In this document: piece after piece, positions 36,753 to 45,830 of the stretch
Layout: every line of letters begins with the position of its first letter
How positions within the stretch are numbered: position 1 is the stretch's first letter
Source of the DNA: Clostridium frigidicarnis
Lineage (GTDB): Bacteria > Bacillota > Clostridia > Clostridiales > Clostridiaceae
Assembly: GCF_900111985.1 (NCBI RefSeq)
Contig: NZ_FOKI01000013.1
Span: forward strand, 45,849 to 109,848
DNA length: 64,000 nucleotides
Direction: 5' to 3'
Position numbers and translations under genes: made by a program
The notes under the pieces: generated by a model
Databases searched by the model: none
Seen by the model: only the letters and a program-made list of their open reading frames with translations
What the model was told of the DNA's origin: nothing

Positions 36753-38084
36753 GTGGAAAGAAAACTAGAAAAGAAAAACTTAAGAAAAAAGTTCTTAAAA
36801 TATACTATACCTTCGGTATGTGCAATGTGGGTCTATTCACTATATACCATTATAGATGGTATATTCGTTGGTAGATTCGTTGGTCCTACAGCTTTAGCTT
36901 CTGTAAATTTATCCATGCCCTTTGTAAATTTCATTTTTGCAAGTTCAATGTTATTTTCAACAGGCGCTTCTACTATTATAGCTATATATTTAGGAAAGAA
37001 AGATTATAAAAAAGCAAATGAAACTTTTACTTTAAATTTAATCTCTATAATCATCTTCTCCTTAATAATTCTCATATTTAGTTTATTAAATCTTGAAAAA
37101 CTTGCATTATTTTTAGGTGCTACACCTACTACCCTTGAAATGGTAAAAGAATATCTTAAAATAATCATATCTTTCAATGGATTTTTTATAGTTTCATATT
37201 GCCTTGAGGTAATTGTTAAAACTGATGGGTTTCCTTACTTTGCAATAATAGGTGTGTGTCTATCCGCTTTAACTAATATATTTTTAGATTATATTTTCGT
37301 TGTGAAATTAAATTTAGGAGTTGCTGGAGCTGCTTATGCTACTGGTATATCTCAGGTCATTGCCTGCATATTCTTTTTAGTACATTTCCTTCGAAAAAAC
37401 TCTACTCTAAGTTTTGTAAAAGTAACATTTGATTTTGGTATTCTTAAAAGAATTTTATCTATAGGAGTGCCTGATTGTATAACTGAAGCATCTACAGGTG
37501 TTGTTTTATTTATGTTTAACCAAATAATCCTTAGACATCTAGGTGAAAATGGAATTGTAACCTATAGCATAATCTCTTATGTTAATACCTTAGTTTTAAT
37601 GACTATGATAGGCATAACTCAAGGTATGCAGCCATTATCTAGTTATTACTATGGTAAAGAGGATACAGATACAATAAAAAAATTATTAAAGATGAGTTTT
37701 AAAACTGTTGCAGTTGTTTCTGCATTTGTGTTTATTGTGGTAATTGGATTTTCTGAAAATATAGTTAATGTCTTTATAAAAGGTGCTGATGCTGAACTAT
37801 TTAATTACTCTGTATGGTCATTTAAGATATTTTCCACATCATTTTTGGTAGTTGGATATAATATACTTATATCTGGGTTCTTTGCTTCTATTGAAAAACC
37901 TACTAAAGCTATAATAATATCTATATCTAGAGGTTTAGTAACTATTGTCTTATCTTTATTTACAATGACAGCTTTATTTAATGATACTGGCATATGGATG
38001 GCTACTTTAGTTTCTGAACTGCTATGTATAATAATATCTTTTGGCATATTAAAGTTAAATCCACTAAAAGAACTATTAAATTAA
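36753..38084 (+). CDS. MATE-family multidrug efflux transporter
   Basis: A 443-residue membrane protein with twelve hydrophobic helices and two homologous halves. Typical MATE segments are YTIIDGIFVGRFVGPTALAS and, in the second half, GITQGMQPLSSYYYG. It exports cationic drugs or dyes in exchange for Na+ or H+. The start is GTG at 36753 behind AGAGGTGA. Regulation by the divergent MerR protein is strongly suggested by the promoter. Confidence 0.93.
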   Translation: MERKLEKKNLRKKFLKYTIPSVCAMWVYSLYTIIDGIFVGRFVGPTALASVNLSMPFVNFIFASSMLFSTGASTIIAIYLGKKDYKKANETFTLNLISIIIFSLIILIFSLLNLEKLALFLGATPTTLEMVKEYLKIIISFNGFFIVSYCLEVIVKTDGFPYFAIIGVCLSALTNIFLDYIFVVKLNLGVAGAAYATGISQVIACIFFLVHFLRKNSTLSFVKVTFDFGILKRILSIGVPDCITEASTGVVLFMFNQIILRHLGENGIVTYSIISYVNTLVLMTMIGITQGMQPLSSYYYGKEDTDTIKKLLKMSFKTVAVVSAFVFIVVIGFSENIVNVFIKGADAELFNYSVWSFKIFSTSFLVVGYNILISGFFASIEKPTKAIIISISRGLVTIVLSLFTMTALFNDTGIWMATLVSELLCIIISFGILKLNPLKELLN

Positions 38085-38134
38085 AATATTCGTATATGTT
38101 AAAATTCATTCTATATAAATGTCACTTTAAAATT

Positions 38135-38180
38135 AAAAGCCATGAAACCAAAGTATTTTAAGCTAAGTTTCATGACTTTT
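38135..38180 (+). terminator. Terminator of the MATE gene
   Basis: 14-bp stem with one mismatch (38135-38148 with 38167-38180), then a T-rich run. Confidence 0.75.
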
Positions 38181-38236
38181 AATTATTTCTATAATTTTAA
38201 TATAAACCATTTGCATTTTTATTTATATGTACATAT

Positions 38237-38389
38237 TTATTTATCAAATACTCCACCAGTTTTTTTATTTCTAACTGCCTTAGCAGCTGAACCAATAGTC
38301 TTTTCAGCTTTTCTATTATTCTTTGAATTTGATCCCTTTTGTTTCTTTTCTTCAATTAATTTTTTCATCATCTCAATATTTTTATTCAT
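38237..38389 (-). CDS. Small basic protein, function unknown
   Basis: A 50-residue frame, strongly basic (16 Lys/Arg), starting with ATG behind GAGAGGAA. An amphipathic Lys-rich helix (MMKKLIEEKKQKG) is followed by SKNNRKAEKTIGSAAKAVRN and the end KTGGVFDK. It is a single gene between two terminators. The good ribosome site and biased composition make it real; I do not recognise the family. Nucleic-acid binding is possible on charge alone. Confidence 0.65.
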   Translation of the reverse strand: MNKNIEMMKKLIEEKKQKGSNSKNNRKAEKTIGSAAKAVRNKKTGGVFDK

Positions 38390-38600
38390 AAGTTAAAATT
38401 CCTCTCTTTAATTGCTAGATTCATTATACATTTAGATTTATATACAATCAATTTATTTTCACATAATAGTTATCCTTTATTAAATTGTAAGCTTATCTTC
38501 TAGAATTAATTTTTTTATATCCTTATTCATGATAACCTTCTAACCCAATAATATATTTTAAAGTTATATCTTTTACTTTGTAATTTATACCACAATTTAG

Positions 38601-38631
38601 AAAAAGCCATAGATTTAATCTATGACTTTTT
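38601..38631 (-). terminator. Terminator of the GNAT gene
   Basis: 14-bp stem (38601-38614 with 38618-38631, one G-U/mismatch) and a short loop. Confidence 0.78.
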
Positions 38632-38655
38632 AAATTAAGTTCTTAATTATGTTCT

Positions 38656-39213
38656 TTACAACAAATTAAGCTTCTCTATAGTCTCTTTTAGTCCTAAACA
38701 TTCCTCTTTTAATAAAGAAAATATTTCCAGATCATTATAAAGTCCTTTGCAAAACACAGCTTTACGTTTAGTCCCTTCATGCTGATAACCACATTTTTCA
38801 ACCACCCTACGACTAGCATAATTTCCTTTAGATATTTCTATCTCTAATCGCTTAATTGGTTTTATATCAAATAAATATGCAGAAAAAAGTGTTAGTGCCT
38901 CTGTCATATATCCATTTCCCCTATCCCCTTGTCTATATATTTCATAACCAATTTCATAACCTGTTAAGTACCATATTCCTGGAAAATATGAAATGGTTCC
39001 TACAATATTTTCATTTTTATCTGTAATAACCATAGTACCCGAGTTGTCATCTAATAATCCATTTTCCTTAAATTTATGTTTAAAATTAATCTCAGAGCAT
39101 AAGTCTACAGGCCAAAAATCTCCCTTTTCCTCAAATTTATTTTTAAAATAAATTAGTGTATCAAGGTCTTGCTCCTTTATGGTTCTAAGGTTTATTTTTC
39201 TACCCCTTATCAT
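38656..39213 (-). CDS. GNAT-family N-acetyltransferase (RimJ/RimL type)
   Basis: A 185-residue acetyltransferase. Order: strand 1 (INLRTIKEQDL), ENIVGTISYFPG, YEIGYEIYRQGDRGNGYMTEAL (acetyl-CoA loop with R-G-x-G-Y), and NYASRRVVEKCGYQHEGTKRKAVFCKGLYNDLEIFSLL, the C-terminal pattern of RimJ/RimL-like enzymes. Substrate unknown. It starts behind AAGGGGGAG and is preceded by a structured leader. Confidence 0.88.
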   Translation of the reverse strand: MIRGRKINLRTIKEQDLDTLIYFKNKFEEKGDFWPVDLCSEINFKHKFKENGLLDDNSGTMVITDKNENIVGTISYFPGIWYLTGYEIGYEIYRQGDRGNGYMTEALTLFSAYLFDIKPIKRLEIEISKGNYASRRVVEKCGYQHEGTKRKAVFCKGLYNDLEIFSLLKEECLGLKETIEKLNLL

Positions 39214-39245
39214 AGATACTCCCCCTTATATGTTGGCTATTTATC

Positions 39246-39321
39246 AAGTTATTCTAAGGTTTAGATGGTATTTTCTTATGAGTGCCCCCTTGGACCTTAG
39301 AAGAACTTATCTAGAATAACT
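39246..39321 (-). promoter_or_regulatory. Structured leader of the GNAT gene with mutually exclusive pairings
   Basis: A 15-base arm at 39246-39260 can pair with 39294-39308 (14 of 15). Part of the same arm (39247-39256) can instead pair perfectly over 10 bp with 39312-39321. The downstream arm lies close to the ribosome site. The class of any riboswitch is not recognised. Confidence 0.45.
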
Positions 39322-39585
39322 AGCTAGGTATTTAATCTACTTATCTACTCATTTTGTTGATATAATTTTCTTTGTAATATTAATCACAAAACTTTTTGTA
39401 TGATTCAGAAATTCATTCTCATCCATATGTATATTATTATCCTTAAATTTTCTTCTAAGTATTTTATTGTACATGAATAAGTATTACATACCCTTATATC
39501 AAATACTCTTTTTATCCTTGTAAAGTTTTACAAAATAAATATATATTGTTAATATTTTCATAATAATTATATTATATCTTCAAAC
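39322..39585. other. Intergenic region, nothing recognised
   Basis: AT-rich DNA between the GNAT leader and the permease terminator. Probably holds the GNAT promoter; no gene. Confidence 0.4.
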
Positions 39586-39616
39586 AAAAAGCTATAGGTT
39601 AAACCTATAGCTTTTT
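39586..39616. terminator. Terminator of the permease gene
   Basis: 14-bp perfect stem (39586-39599 with 39603-39616), 3-nt loop, T-run on the minus strand. Confidence 0.9.
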
Positions 39617-39622
39617 AATATA

Positions 39623-41086
39623 TTATTTACTTCTAGCATATTTTTTTAAATCAACATGATTTAACTTAACAATTTTTGTTTTATATTTAACTTTATAAAA
39701 TAACCATAAACCTAAAAATATTGGTATTCCAATATATGAAGAAGAAAGTCCCATCCAGTCTATGCCACTTGGTGATATGTATGAAAATCCCTGTCCTAAT
39801 ATTATAACCGAACATAATATTAATGCTGAGATTGGACCAAAAGGGAAAAACTTTGATTTATAAGGTAAATCATTTAAGTCATAACCTTGAAGTACATAAG
39901 CTTTTCTAAATCTATAATGACATAAAGCTATTCCCATCCAAGCTATAAATCCAGCTAAACCTGAAGCTGCCACTAGCCATACATAAACTGTACTTTCTGC
40001 ATATAAACCAGTTAAAAAACATGCTGATGCTACTACCGTAGTAGCAATTATAGCATTTGATGGAACGCCTTTTGAATTAACTCTTCCAAATATTTTTGGA
40101 GCCATTCCTTCTTTAGCCATTGAATATAACATTCTACTTGAAGCATACATTCCAGAATTGCCAGCTGATAATACAGCACTAAGTATTACTGCATTCATTA
40201 CTGATGCTGCTCCTGCAATACCTGCTTTTTCAAATACTAAAGTAAATGCACTTTCATTTACACCTGCTTCTGTAAGTGGAATTAATGCACCTATTACTAT
40301 TATAGTTCCTATGTAGAAAAGTAATATTCGCCAAAAAACACTATTTACAGCTTTAGGTATAGACTTTTCAGGATTTTCACTCTCTCCAGCAGCTATACCA
40401 ATTAATTCAGTTCCTTGGAATGAGAATCCAGCTAATAAAAATATCATAAATATTGATTTTGTACCACCTACAAATGGACCTCCATTTGATGTGAAATTTG
40501 AAAATCCTACAGCCTCTCCCCCTATTATTCCAACTATAGTTAATACACCAATTATAAGAAATACTATAACAGTTGCAACTTTAATGCTAGCAAACCAAAA
40601 TTCTGATTCACCGTAGGCTTTGCTTGACAATAAGTTTAACATTACTATTATTGATAATAAAATTACACTCCATATTATTCCTGGTATATTTGGAAACCAA
40701 AACTTCATGATTAAAGATGATGCTACAAGCTCAGCTGCTATAGTTATTGCCCAGTTAAACCAATAATTCCAACCTAGTGCAAATCCCACAGCTGGGTCCA
40801 CAAATTCAGTTGCATAGGTACCAAAAGAACCTGATACAGGCATATATGTTGCTATTTCTCCTAAACTACTAATCAAAAAATATACCATTATACCAATTAA
40901 CCCATAAGCTACTAATGCTCCTCCTGGCCCTGCTTGACGTATTGTATCACCCATTGCTAAAAATATTCCAGTTCCTATAGAACCACCAATAGCAATCATA
41001 CTAAGATGCCTTGCTTTTAATCCCTTCTTTAATTCATTGGTTTCTACATTACGTTCTGTTTTTCTTTGTTCATTTGCAATTTGCAT
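39623..41086 (-). CDS. lysP: APC-family amino-acid permease, probably lysine-specific
   Basis: A 487-residue protein with twelve membrane helices of the amino acid-polyamine-organocation family. KKGLKARHLSMIAIGGSIGTGIFLAMG at the N-terminus and PEKSIPKAVNSVFWRI in the middle are typical of the LysP/GABA-permease branch. The leader carries a lysine riboswitch with a terminator, which identifies lysine as the likely substrate. Monocistronic with an A-GGAG ribosome site. Confidence 0.85.
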   Translation of the reverse strand: MQIANEQRKTERNVETNELKKGLKARHLSMIAIGGSIGTGIFLAMGDTIRQAGPGGALVAYGLIGIMVYFLISSLGEIATYMPVSGSFGTYATEFVDPAVGFALGWNYWFNWAITIAAELVASSLIMKFWFPNIPGIIWSVILLSIIVMLNLLSSKAYGESEFWFASIKVATVIVFLIIGVLTIVGIIGGEAVGFSNFTSNGGPFVGGTKSIFMIFLLAGFSFQGTELIGIAAGESENPEKSIPKAVNSVFWRILLFYIGTIIVIGALIPLTEAGVNESAFTLVFEKAGIAGAASVMNAVILSAVLSAGNSGMYASSRMLYSMAKEGMAPKIFGRVNSKGVPSNAIIATTVVASACFLTGLYAESTVYVWLVAASGLAGFIAWMGIALCHYRFRKAYVLQGYDLNDLPYKSKFFPFGPISALILCSVIILGQGFSYISPSGIDWMGLSSSYIGIPIFLGLWLFYKVKYKTKIVKLNHVDLKKYARSK

Positions 41087-41150
41087 TTTAACTCCTCCAT
41101 ATCATTGAAAATGTTAAATGCTTTAACTAAGATGACGACTAAATTCAAAT

Positions 41151-41178
41151 AAAAAAACCCTGAGACTACACTCAGGGT
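41151..41178 (-). terminator. Riboswitch-controlled terminator of the lysine permease gene
   Basis: ACCCTGAG (41157-41164) pairs with CTCAGGGT (41171-41178), 6-nt loop, followed on the minus strand by at least six T. It lies between the L-box and the permease gene. Confidence 0.88.
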
Positions 41179-41343
41179 ATACCGAAAATAATATTAATAA
41201 AATTCTAAATTTAAATATTAAAAATTCTTAATATATTAACCTAAAATTTATTTATATAGTTACAATATATTATTTATAATCCTTATGGATTTTAATCATA
41301 TATCGAATATATAATATGTAAATATTATTCTTATACTTAGAAT

Positions 41344-41502
41344 GATAGCGCTCCACAAAATGTGACAGTATTATATATGTTATATACAATCCCAGTCTAT
41401 AGATTTAAAGCATTATCTATAAACTTCGGCAAAACATCCTTTCACATTACTTCATTGTGCTTAGCTCCATAATGTTACTTTTAAGTTTTGCTCCTCTACC
41501 TC
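41344..41502 (-). ncRNA. Lysine riboswitch (L-box) of the permease gene
   Basis: Minus-strand RNA shows the L-box signature in order: GGUAGAGGAGC at the 5' side, GUGAAAGGAUG...UUGCCGAAGU, CUGGGAUU, UACUGUC and UGUGGAGCGCUAUC at the 3' side. The first and last segments form P1 (GGUAG with CUAUC). Lysine binding would favour the downstream terminator. Confidence 0.9.
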
Positions 41503-41725
41503 AGTTATTCATTTAATATATTTATTATCAACCAATAAACAAAATTAGTCAATTCCAATGAAAAGGTATCCATTTATGTAATTTTACTAATTTAATGTGT
41601 TTAAGCTACTTAATTCTCTTATTTTCTTTAAAATTCTTTTGTTTATCCTAAGTACCTGTTGAATTATATTGTATTTAATTTTTCCGTATCAATTTTTAAA
41701 TAATCAAGCAATACGTATTAACACT
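41503..41725. other. Promoter region of the lysine permease
   Basis: AT-rich DNA between the riboswitch and the esterase gene's 3' end. No gene. Confidence 0.4.
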
Positions 41726-42700
41726 TTAACAATCTTTAGAAAATTGATTTTTAAGATATAAGCTTATTTCTTTTATTGCATCATCAGCCTCACTAAACAT
41801 TTGATCCATTGTTATAAATCCATGTATTACTCCTTTATACCTCTTCAAACTTACCTCAACTCCAGATTCTTTTAGTTTATGAGCATATAGTTCTCCATCA
41901 TCTCTAAGTGGATCAAATTCTCCTGTTATAATAAAAGTAGGTGGTAACTTTTTAAAATTACTTTCTAATAATGGTGACCCATATATACATTTTCTATTTT
42001 TTTTGTCCTTTATATATAGTGATATAAATTTATTTTGATTTTCTTCAGTTAATATATATCCATTCCCAAATTCTAACCATGATCCCGTATTTAACTCAAA
42101 TATGTTAGTTGCCGGATATATTAGCACTTGACATTTTATATATTTATCACCTTTCTCTCTAGCCATACATGATGCTGCAGCACATAAATTACCGCCCGAG
42201 CTATCTCCTACAAGTGCTATACAATCTGGTCTACCATTAATATTATTTGAATTATTGTACGCCCACCTTATTACTGTATATACATCATTTAATCCATGTG
42301 GAAATGGTCTTTCAGGTGCAAGAGAATAATCTACTGATACTACAATTGCTTTTGAAGTCATTGATATCTTCCTGCAGACATTATCATGAGTATCTAGATT
42401 TCCTCCAATCCAACTTCCTCCATGTACGTAAATAATAATTGGAAGTCCTTTTTTACTAAACGGTGTATATATTCTTACCGGTATTTTATTACGAGAAATT
42501 TGTATATCTCTTATATCTGTAAAATTTATAGGTTTAGAACTCATTTTCTTACTTAATTTATTTATTTCATCCCGTAATTTAATTATAGATTTTTCTTTAA
42601 TTAAGTTTGGCCTAATATATTTTTGTATCTTTAAAAAAATAATAACCTTCAATTTTAAATTTCCTTGTGATTTTTTCTTTCCTATTAATACTTTTCTCAT
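41726..42700 (-). CDS. Alpha/beta hydrolase of the HSL (esterase family IV) type
   Basis: A 324-residue hydrolase. The oxyanion motif HGGSWIGG and nucleophile elbow GDSSGGNL (Ser) place it in the hormone-sensitive-lipase family. Asp of FDPLRDDGE and His of GVIHGF complete the triad. It should hydrolyse short-chain esters. The N-terminal 50 residues are basic and partly hydrophobic, and no signal peptide is seen. Ribosome site GGAGG. Unlinked to neighbours. Confidence 0.9.
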   Translation of the reverse strand: MRKVLIGKKKSQGNLKLKVIIFLKIQKYIRPNLIKEKSIIKLRDEINKLSKKMSSKPINFTDIRDIQISRNKIPVRIYTPFSKKGLPIIIYVHGGSWIGGNLDTHDNVCRKISMTSKAIVVSVDYSLAPERPFPHGLNDVYTVIRWAYNNSNNINGRPDCIALVGDSSGGNLCAAASCMAREKGDKYIKCQVLIYPATNIFELNTGSWLEFGNGYILTEENQNKFISLYIKDKKNRKCIYGSPLLESNFKKLPPTFIITGEFDPLRDDGELYAHKLKESGVEVSLKRYKGVIHGFITMDQMFSEADDAIKEISLYLKNQFSKDC

Positions 42701-42841
42701 TGTATTACCTCCAAACTTAATCTTAGTTTTACCTTAAACAAAAATAATATAAGAATTTTATTACAGTATATATTTTTTTATTTAACTAATAATAATTATA
42801 TATCTTAATAATAATTTTAATTTAAGGAGGTGAATATTCAT

Positions 42842-43513
42842 ATGTTTAAGCACGATAAATCATTATTGCATGAAGTAAAAGTAGAAAAACCTAACCCTCA
42901 GTATGCTGTGCTAATGCAAGAGCAACTTGGAGGAGGAAATGGTGAATTAAAAGCCGCTCTACAATATATTTCTCAAAGCTTTAGAATTAAAGATCCAGCT
43001 ATAAAAGACCTATTTTTAGATATAGGTGCTGAAGAATTAAGTCATATGGAAATGGTTGCAGCTACTATTAATTTATTAAATGGTCATGATGTAGATTTTA
43101 ACGCTGTAAAATCTGGTGAAATCCAAACTCACGTAATGTTTGGTTTGACACCAGGTCTAGTTAATTCATCTGGCGCTCCTTGGACAGGTAATTATGTTAC
43201 AGTTACTGGGGATTTAGTTGCAGATTTACTTTCAAATATTGCATCTGAACAAAGAGCAAAAGTTGTCTATGAATACTTATATAGACAAATAGATGATAAA
43301 TATGTGAAGGAAACCATAGACTTTCTTTTAAACAGAGAAGAAGCTCATAATGCTTTATTTAGAGAAGCTTTAAATAAAGTTAAAAATACTGGATCAAACA
43401 AAGACTTTGGGGTAACTGAAGATTCAAAATTATACTTCGATTTATCTTCACCTGGAAATTTTTTTGATAGCCCTAATCCTACTCCCCCTAGTTTTGAAAA
43501 TCCAAAAAAATAA
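42842..43513 (+). CDS. Manganese-catalase-like spore coat protein (CotJC type)
   Basis: A protein of about 223 residues of the ferritin-like manganese catalase/CotJC family. Metal ligands are visible in GELKAALQYISQSF, GAEELSHMEMVA, SEQRAKVVYEY and EEAHNALF (Glu/Glu-x-x-His pattern). It breaks down hydrogen peroxide or binds Mn in the spore coat. A GTG at 42830 lies inside the AAGGAGG ribosome site, so the ATG at 42842 (MFKHDKSLLHEVKVEKPNPQ) is the likely start. It forms an operon with the CotF-like gene 18 bp downstream. Confidence 0.88.
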   Translation: MFKHDKSLLHEVKVEKPNPQYAVLMQEQLGGGNGELKAALQYISQSFRIKDPAIKDLFLDIGAEELSHMEMVAATINLLNGHDVDFNAVKSGEIQTHVMFGLTPGLVNSSGAPWTGNYVTVTGDLVADLLSNIASEQRAKVVYEYLYRQIDDKYVKETIDFLLNREEAHNALFREALNKVKNTGSNKDFGVTEDSKLYFDLSSPGNFFDSPNPTPPSFENPKK

Positions 43514-43531
43514 ATGTAGAGGTGATATTAT

Positions 43532-44011
43532 ATGACAACTTTAACACAAAAAGAAACTATGTTATTAAAAGATGAAAAAGCTCAAGAGGATATTTGTGTA
43601 AAAAAATATACTAAATATTCAAATGAAGCACAAGATCCAGCATTAAAACAATTATTTACTTCAATCCGTGATCATGAACAACAACATGTTAACACATTAA
43701 ACAGTATATTAAATGGTGAAGTTCCTAATATGAACCAACAAAATCAGCAAGGTCAAGGACAACAAGCAAGTCAAAATCAACAACCAAATATGCAAAATAG
43801 TACTACACCATTCAATCAAAATGATGCAGATTTATGCCATGATGCTTTATCAACTGAAAAATATGTATCTTCAACATATAATACAACAATATTTGAATGT
43901 ACTCAGGCTAATATACGTCAAGTATTAAATCATATTCAAAAAGAGGAACAAGAGCATGGAGAACAAATATTTAACTATATGAATCAAAAAGGTTACTATA
44001 AAGTTCAATAA
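43532..44011 (+). CDS. CotF-family spore coat protein
   Basis: A 159-residue protein made of two four-helix-like ferritin-type halves (LKDEKAQEDICVKKY... and DALSTEKYVSSTYN...), separated by a Gln/Asn-rich linker (about 68-95). This is the CotF domain architecture. Spore coat assembly is the inferred role. Ribosome site AGAGGTGAT. Confidence 0.85.
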   Translation: MTTLTQKETMLLKDEKAQEDICVKKYTKYSNEAQDPALKQLFTSIRDHEQQHVNTLNSILNGEVPNMNQQNQQGQGQQASQNQQPNMQNSTTPFNQNDADLCHDALSTEKYVSSTYNTTIFECTQANIRQVLNHIQKEEQEHGEQIFNYMNQKGYYKVQ

Positions 44012-44027
44012 TTTTATTACCCATAAT

Positions 44028-44073
44028 AAAAGCTATGAATTTAGAAAAATAAAATTTCTAAATTCATAGCTTT
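44028..44073. terminator. Bidirectional terminator
   Basis: Perfect 19-bp stem (44028-44046 with 44055-44073), 8-nt loop, between the convergent coat and lysA genes. Confidence 0.93.
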
Positions 44074-44093
44074 GTATTTTTATTTATCAGTAA

Positions 44094-45398
44094 TTAGGCA
44101 AGTGCCATATCATTTCTTACAATATCCTCAAAAGTTTCTCTTTTTACTACCAATTTACATTGACCCTTATTAACAAATATAACAGCTGGTTTTGGGATTC
44201 TATTATAATTACTAGACATGCTATAATTATAAGCTCCTGTACTAAATACAGCTAATATATCATCAGTTTCTACTATTGGTAACCCAATATCTTTTATTAT
44301 AATATCTCCTGACTCACAACATTTTCCTGCTATTGTATATGTGTTTGTGTTATTAAAATTTAGTTTATTAGCAATTACCCCCTCATATTTTGCATCATAC
44401 AATGCAGTTCTTGGGTTATCAGTCATACCACCATCTATAAAAACAAAATGTTTTCCTCCAAATGTTTTTTTAGTTCCACCTACTGTATAAAGTGTTGTTC
44501 CTGCATTTGCAACTATTGATCTTCCTGGTTCTATCATTATTTTAGGAATCTTTATATCAATTTCATTACATTTATTTTTTATTATTGAAAGCATACTTTG
44601 AAGACAATCCTGAAGTTCAATTGGTGCATCACCATGATAATAATATACTCCAAAACCTCCCCCTAAATTTAATTCTTGTGTGATAAATCCATAATCAACT
44701 TTTATTTCATTTAAAAATTCTAACATTTCCAGGGTCAGTGAGTAGAATGAATTTTCTTCAAATATTTGTGACCCAATATGACAATGGAATCCCTTTAAAC
44801 ATATATTTTCACTTTCCTTAAGTAAATTTATTGCCTCATAAATTTCATTCTGAAATATTGATATTCCAAACTTCGAATCATTTTTTGAGGTTTGAATATA
44901 TTCATGAGTATGAGCTTCTATCCCTGGATTTACTCTTAATAATATGTCTATTTTTTTACCTAAGGTTGTACATAAATTTTCAATTTTAATTATCTCTTGA
45001 ATATTATCAACTATTATTCTTCTAACCCCATTATTAATTGCCAAAATAAGTTCATCTCTTGTTTTATTATTTCCATGCATATATATTTTATTTGGTGGAA
45101 AGTTTGCCTTTAATACTGTATATAATTCACCACCTGATACCACATCTATAGATAAATTTTCCTCTTCAATTAATTTACACATAGATAAATTTAAAAATGC
45201 CTTAGAGGCATATATAACTTCTGTTTCTATATCTTCCATAATAAAATTTTCTTTAAACATCTTGCAATTTTTTCTAATCATTTCTTCATCCATTACATAT
45301 AGTGGAGTTCCAAACTCATTTGCTAATTCCAATGTGTCGCAATTTCCTATTTCTAAATTTCCATTATTATTTCCTCTTGAAGTTCCAAATAATTTCAT
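44094..45398 (-). CDS. lysA: Diaminopimelate decarboxylase
   Basis: A PLP enzyme of about 434 residues that makes lysine from meso-diaminopimelate. Seen: VIYASKAF (PLP Lys), NPGIEAHTHEYIQTSKNDSKFG, LNLGGGFGVYY, IEPGRSIVANAG, GGMTDNPRTALYDA and GKCCESGD, all classical LysA motifs. The first ATG (45410) is directly abutted to a GGGAG, so the ATG at 45398, preceded by AAGGA and giving MKLFGTSRG, is the better start. It is controlled by the L-box upstream. Confidence 0.94.
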   Translation of the reverse strand: MKLFGTSRGNNNGNLEIGNCDTLELANEFGTPLYVMDEEMIRKNCKMFKENFIMEDIETEVIYASKAFLNLSMCKLIEEENLSIDVVSGGELYTVLKANFPPNKIYMHGNNKTRDELILAINNGVRRIIVDNIQEIIKIENLCTTLGKKIDILLRVNPGIEAHTHEYIQTSKNDSKFGISIFQNEIYEAINLLKESENICLKGFHCHIGSQIFEENSFYSLTLEMLEFLNEIKVDYGFITQELNLGGGFGVYYYHGDAPIELQDCLQSMLSIIKNKCNEIDIKIPKIMIEPGRSIVANAGTTLYTVGGTKKTFGGKHFVFIDGGMTDNPRTALYDAKYEGVIANKLNFNNTNTYTIAGKCCESGDIIIKDIGLPIVETDDILAVFSTGAYNYSMSSNYNRIPKPAVIFVNKGQCKLVVKRETFEDIVRNDMALA

Positions 45399-45487
45399 GC
45401 TATCCTTCATCTCCCGTAAAAATTTATTTTCAAATTTAAGCGCTTAAACTTTTATCATGAATTTATAAGTTAATAGATTTTAAGCAA

Positions 45488-45530
45488 AATAAAACAGTCA
45501 TGAGCAAAAGGATTCTCATGACTGTTTTAA
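45488..45530 (-). terminator. Riboswitch-controlled terminator of lysA
   Basis: 14-bp perfect stem (45491-45504 with 45515-45528), 10-nt loop, T-rich tail on the minus strand. It sits between the L-box and lysA. Confidence 0.9.
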
Positions 45531-45549
45531 TAACATCACCTTTTGCCCC

Positions 45550-45720
45550 AATGTAGTAAGCACGCCTTTAGAAGTTTGGGCAAACTTCTAAACACAGTAC
45601 TATACCTATTAAGTATAATCCCAATGCATAAATATTAAATTTATACACTTCGGCAATTGACCCTTTCACATATTCTTAGTATGCTACTGATGACAATTGC
45701 AACCTCTATACTACACTGTA
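45550..45720 (-). ncRNA. Lysine riboswitch (L-box) of lysA
   Basis: Minus-strand RNA: AGAGGUUGC near the 5' end, GUGAAAGGGUCAAUUGCCGAAGUG, GCAUUGGGAU, UACUGUGU, a hairpin GUUUAGAAG/CUUCUAAA and a P1 arm UACUACAUU that pairs with AGUGUAGUA. These are the L-box elements in order. Lysine should promote termination. Confidence 0.93.
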
Positions 45721-45830
45721 TATTTATTCACTTTTTAAAATTTTCAATTAATTAATATGATTAGTATCATACCAAAATTAAATTTCATAGTCAATAACAA
45801 ATATAAAAATATTTTTAAAATTAATAGATA

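Noticed and set aside
38142..38396. 84-codon plus-strand frame
   Set aside because: Low-complexity hydrophobic product, no ribosome site, and it lies opposite the better-supported 50-residue gene and a terminator.
41344..45720. The two similar intergenic blocks as a mobile repeat
   Set aside because: Their shared segments are the conserved parts of the L-box aptamer, each in front of a lysine gene.
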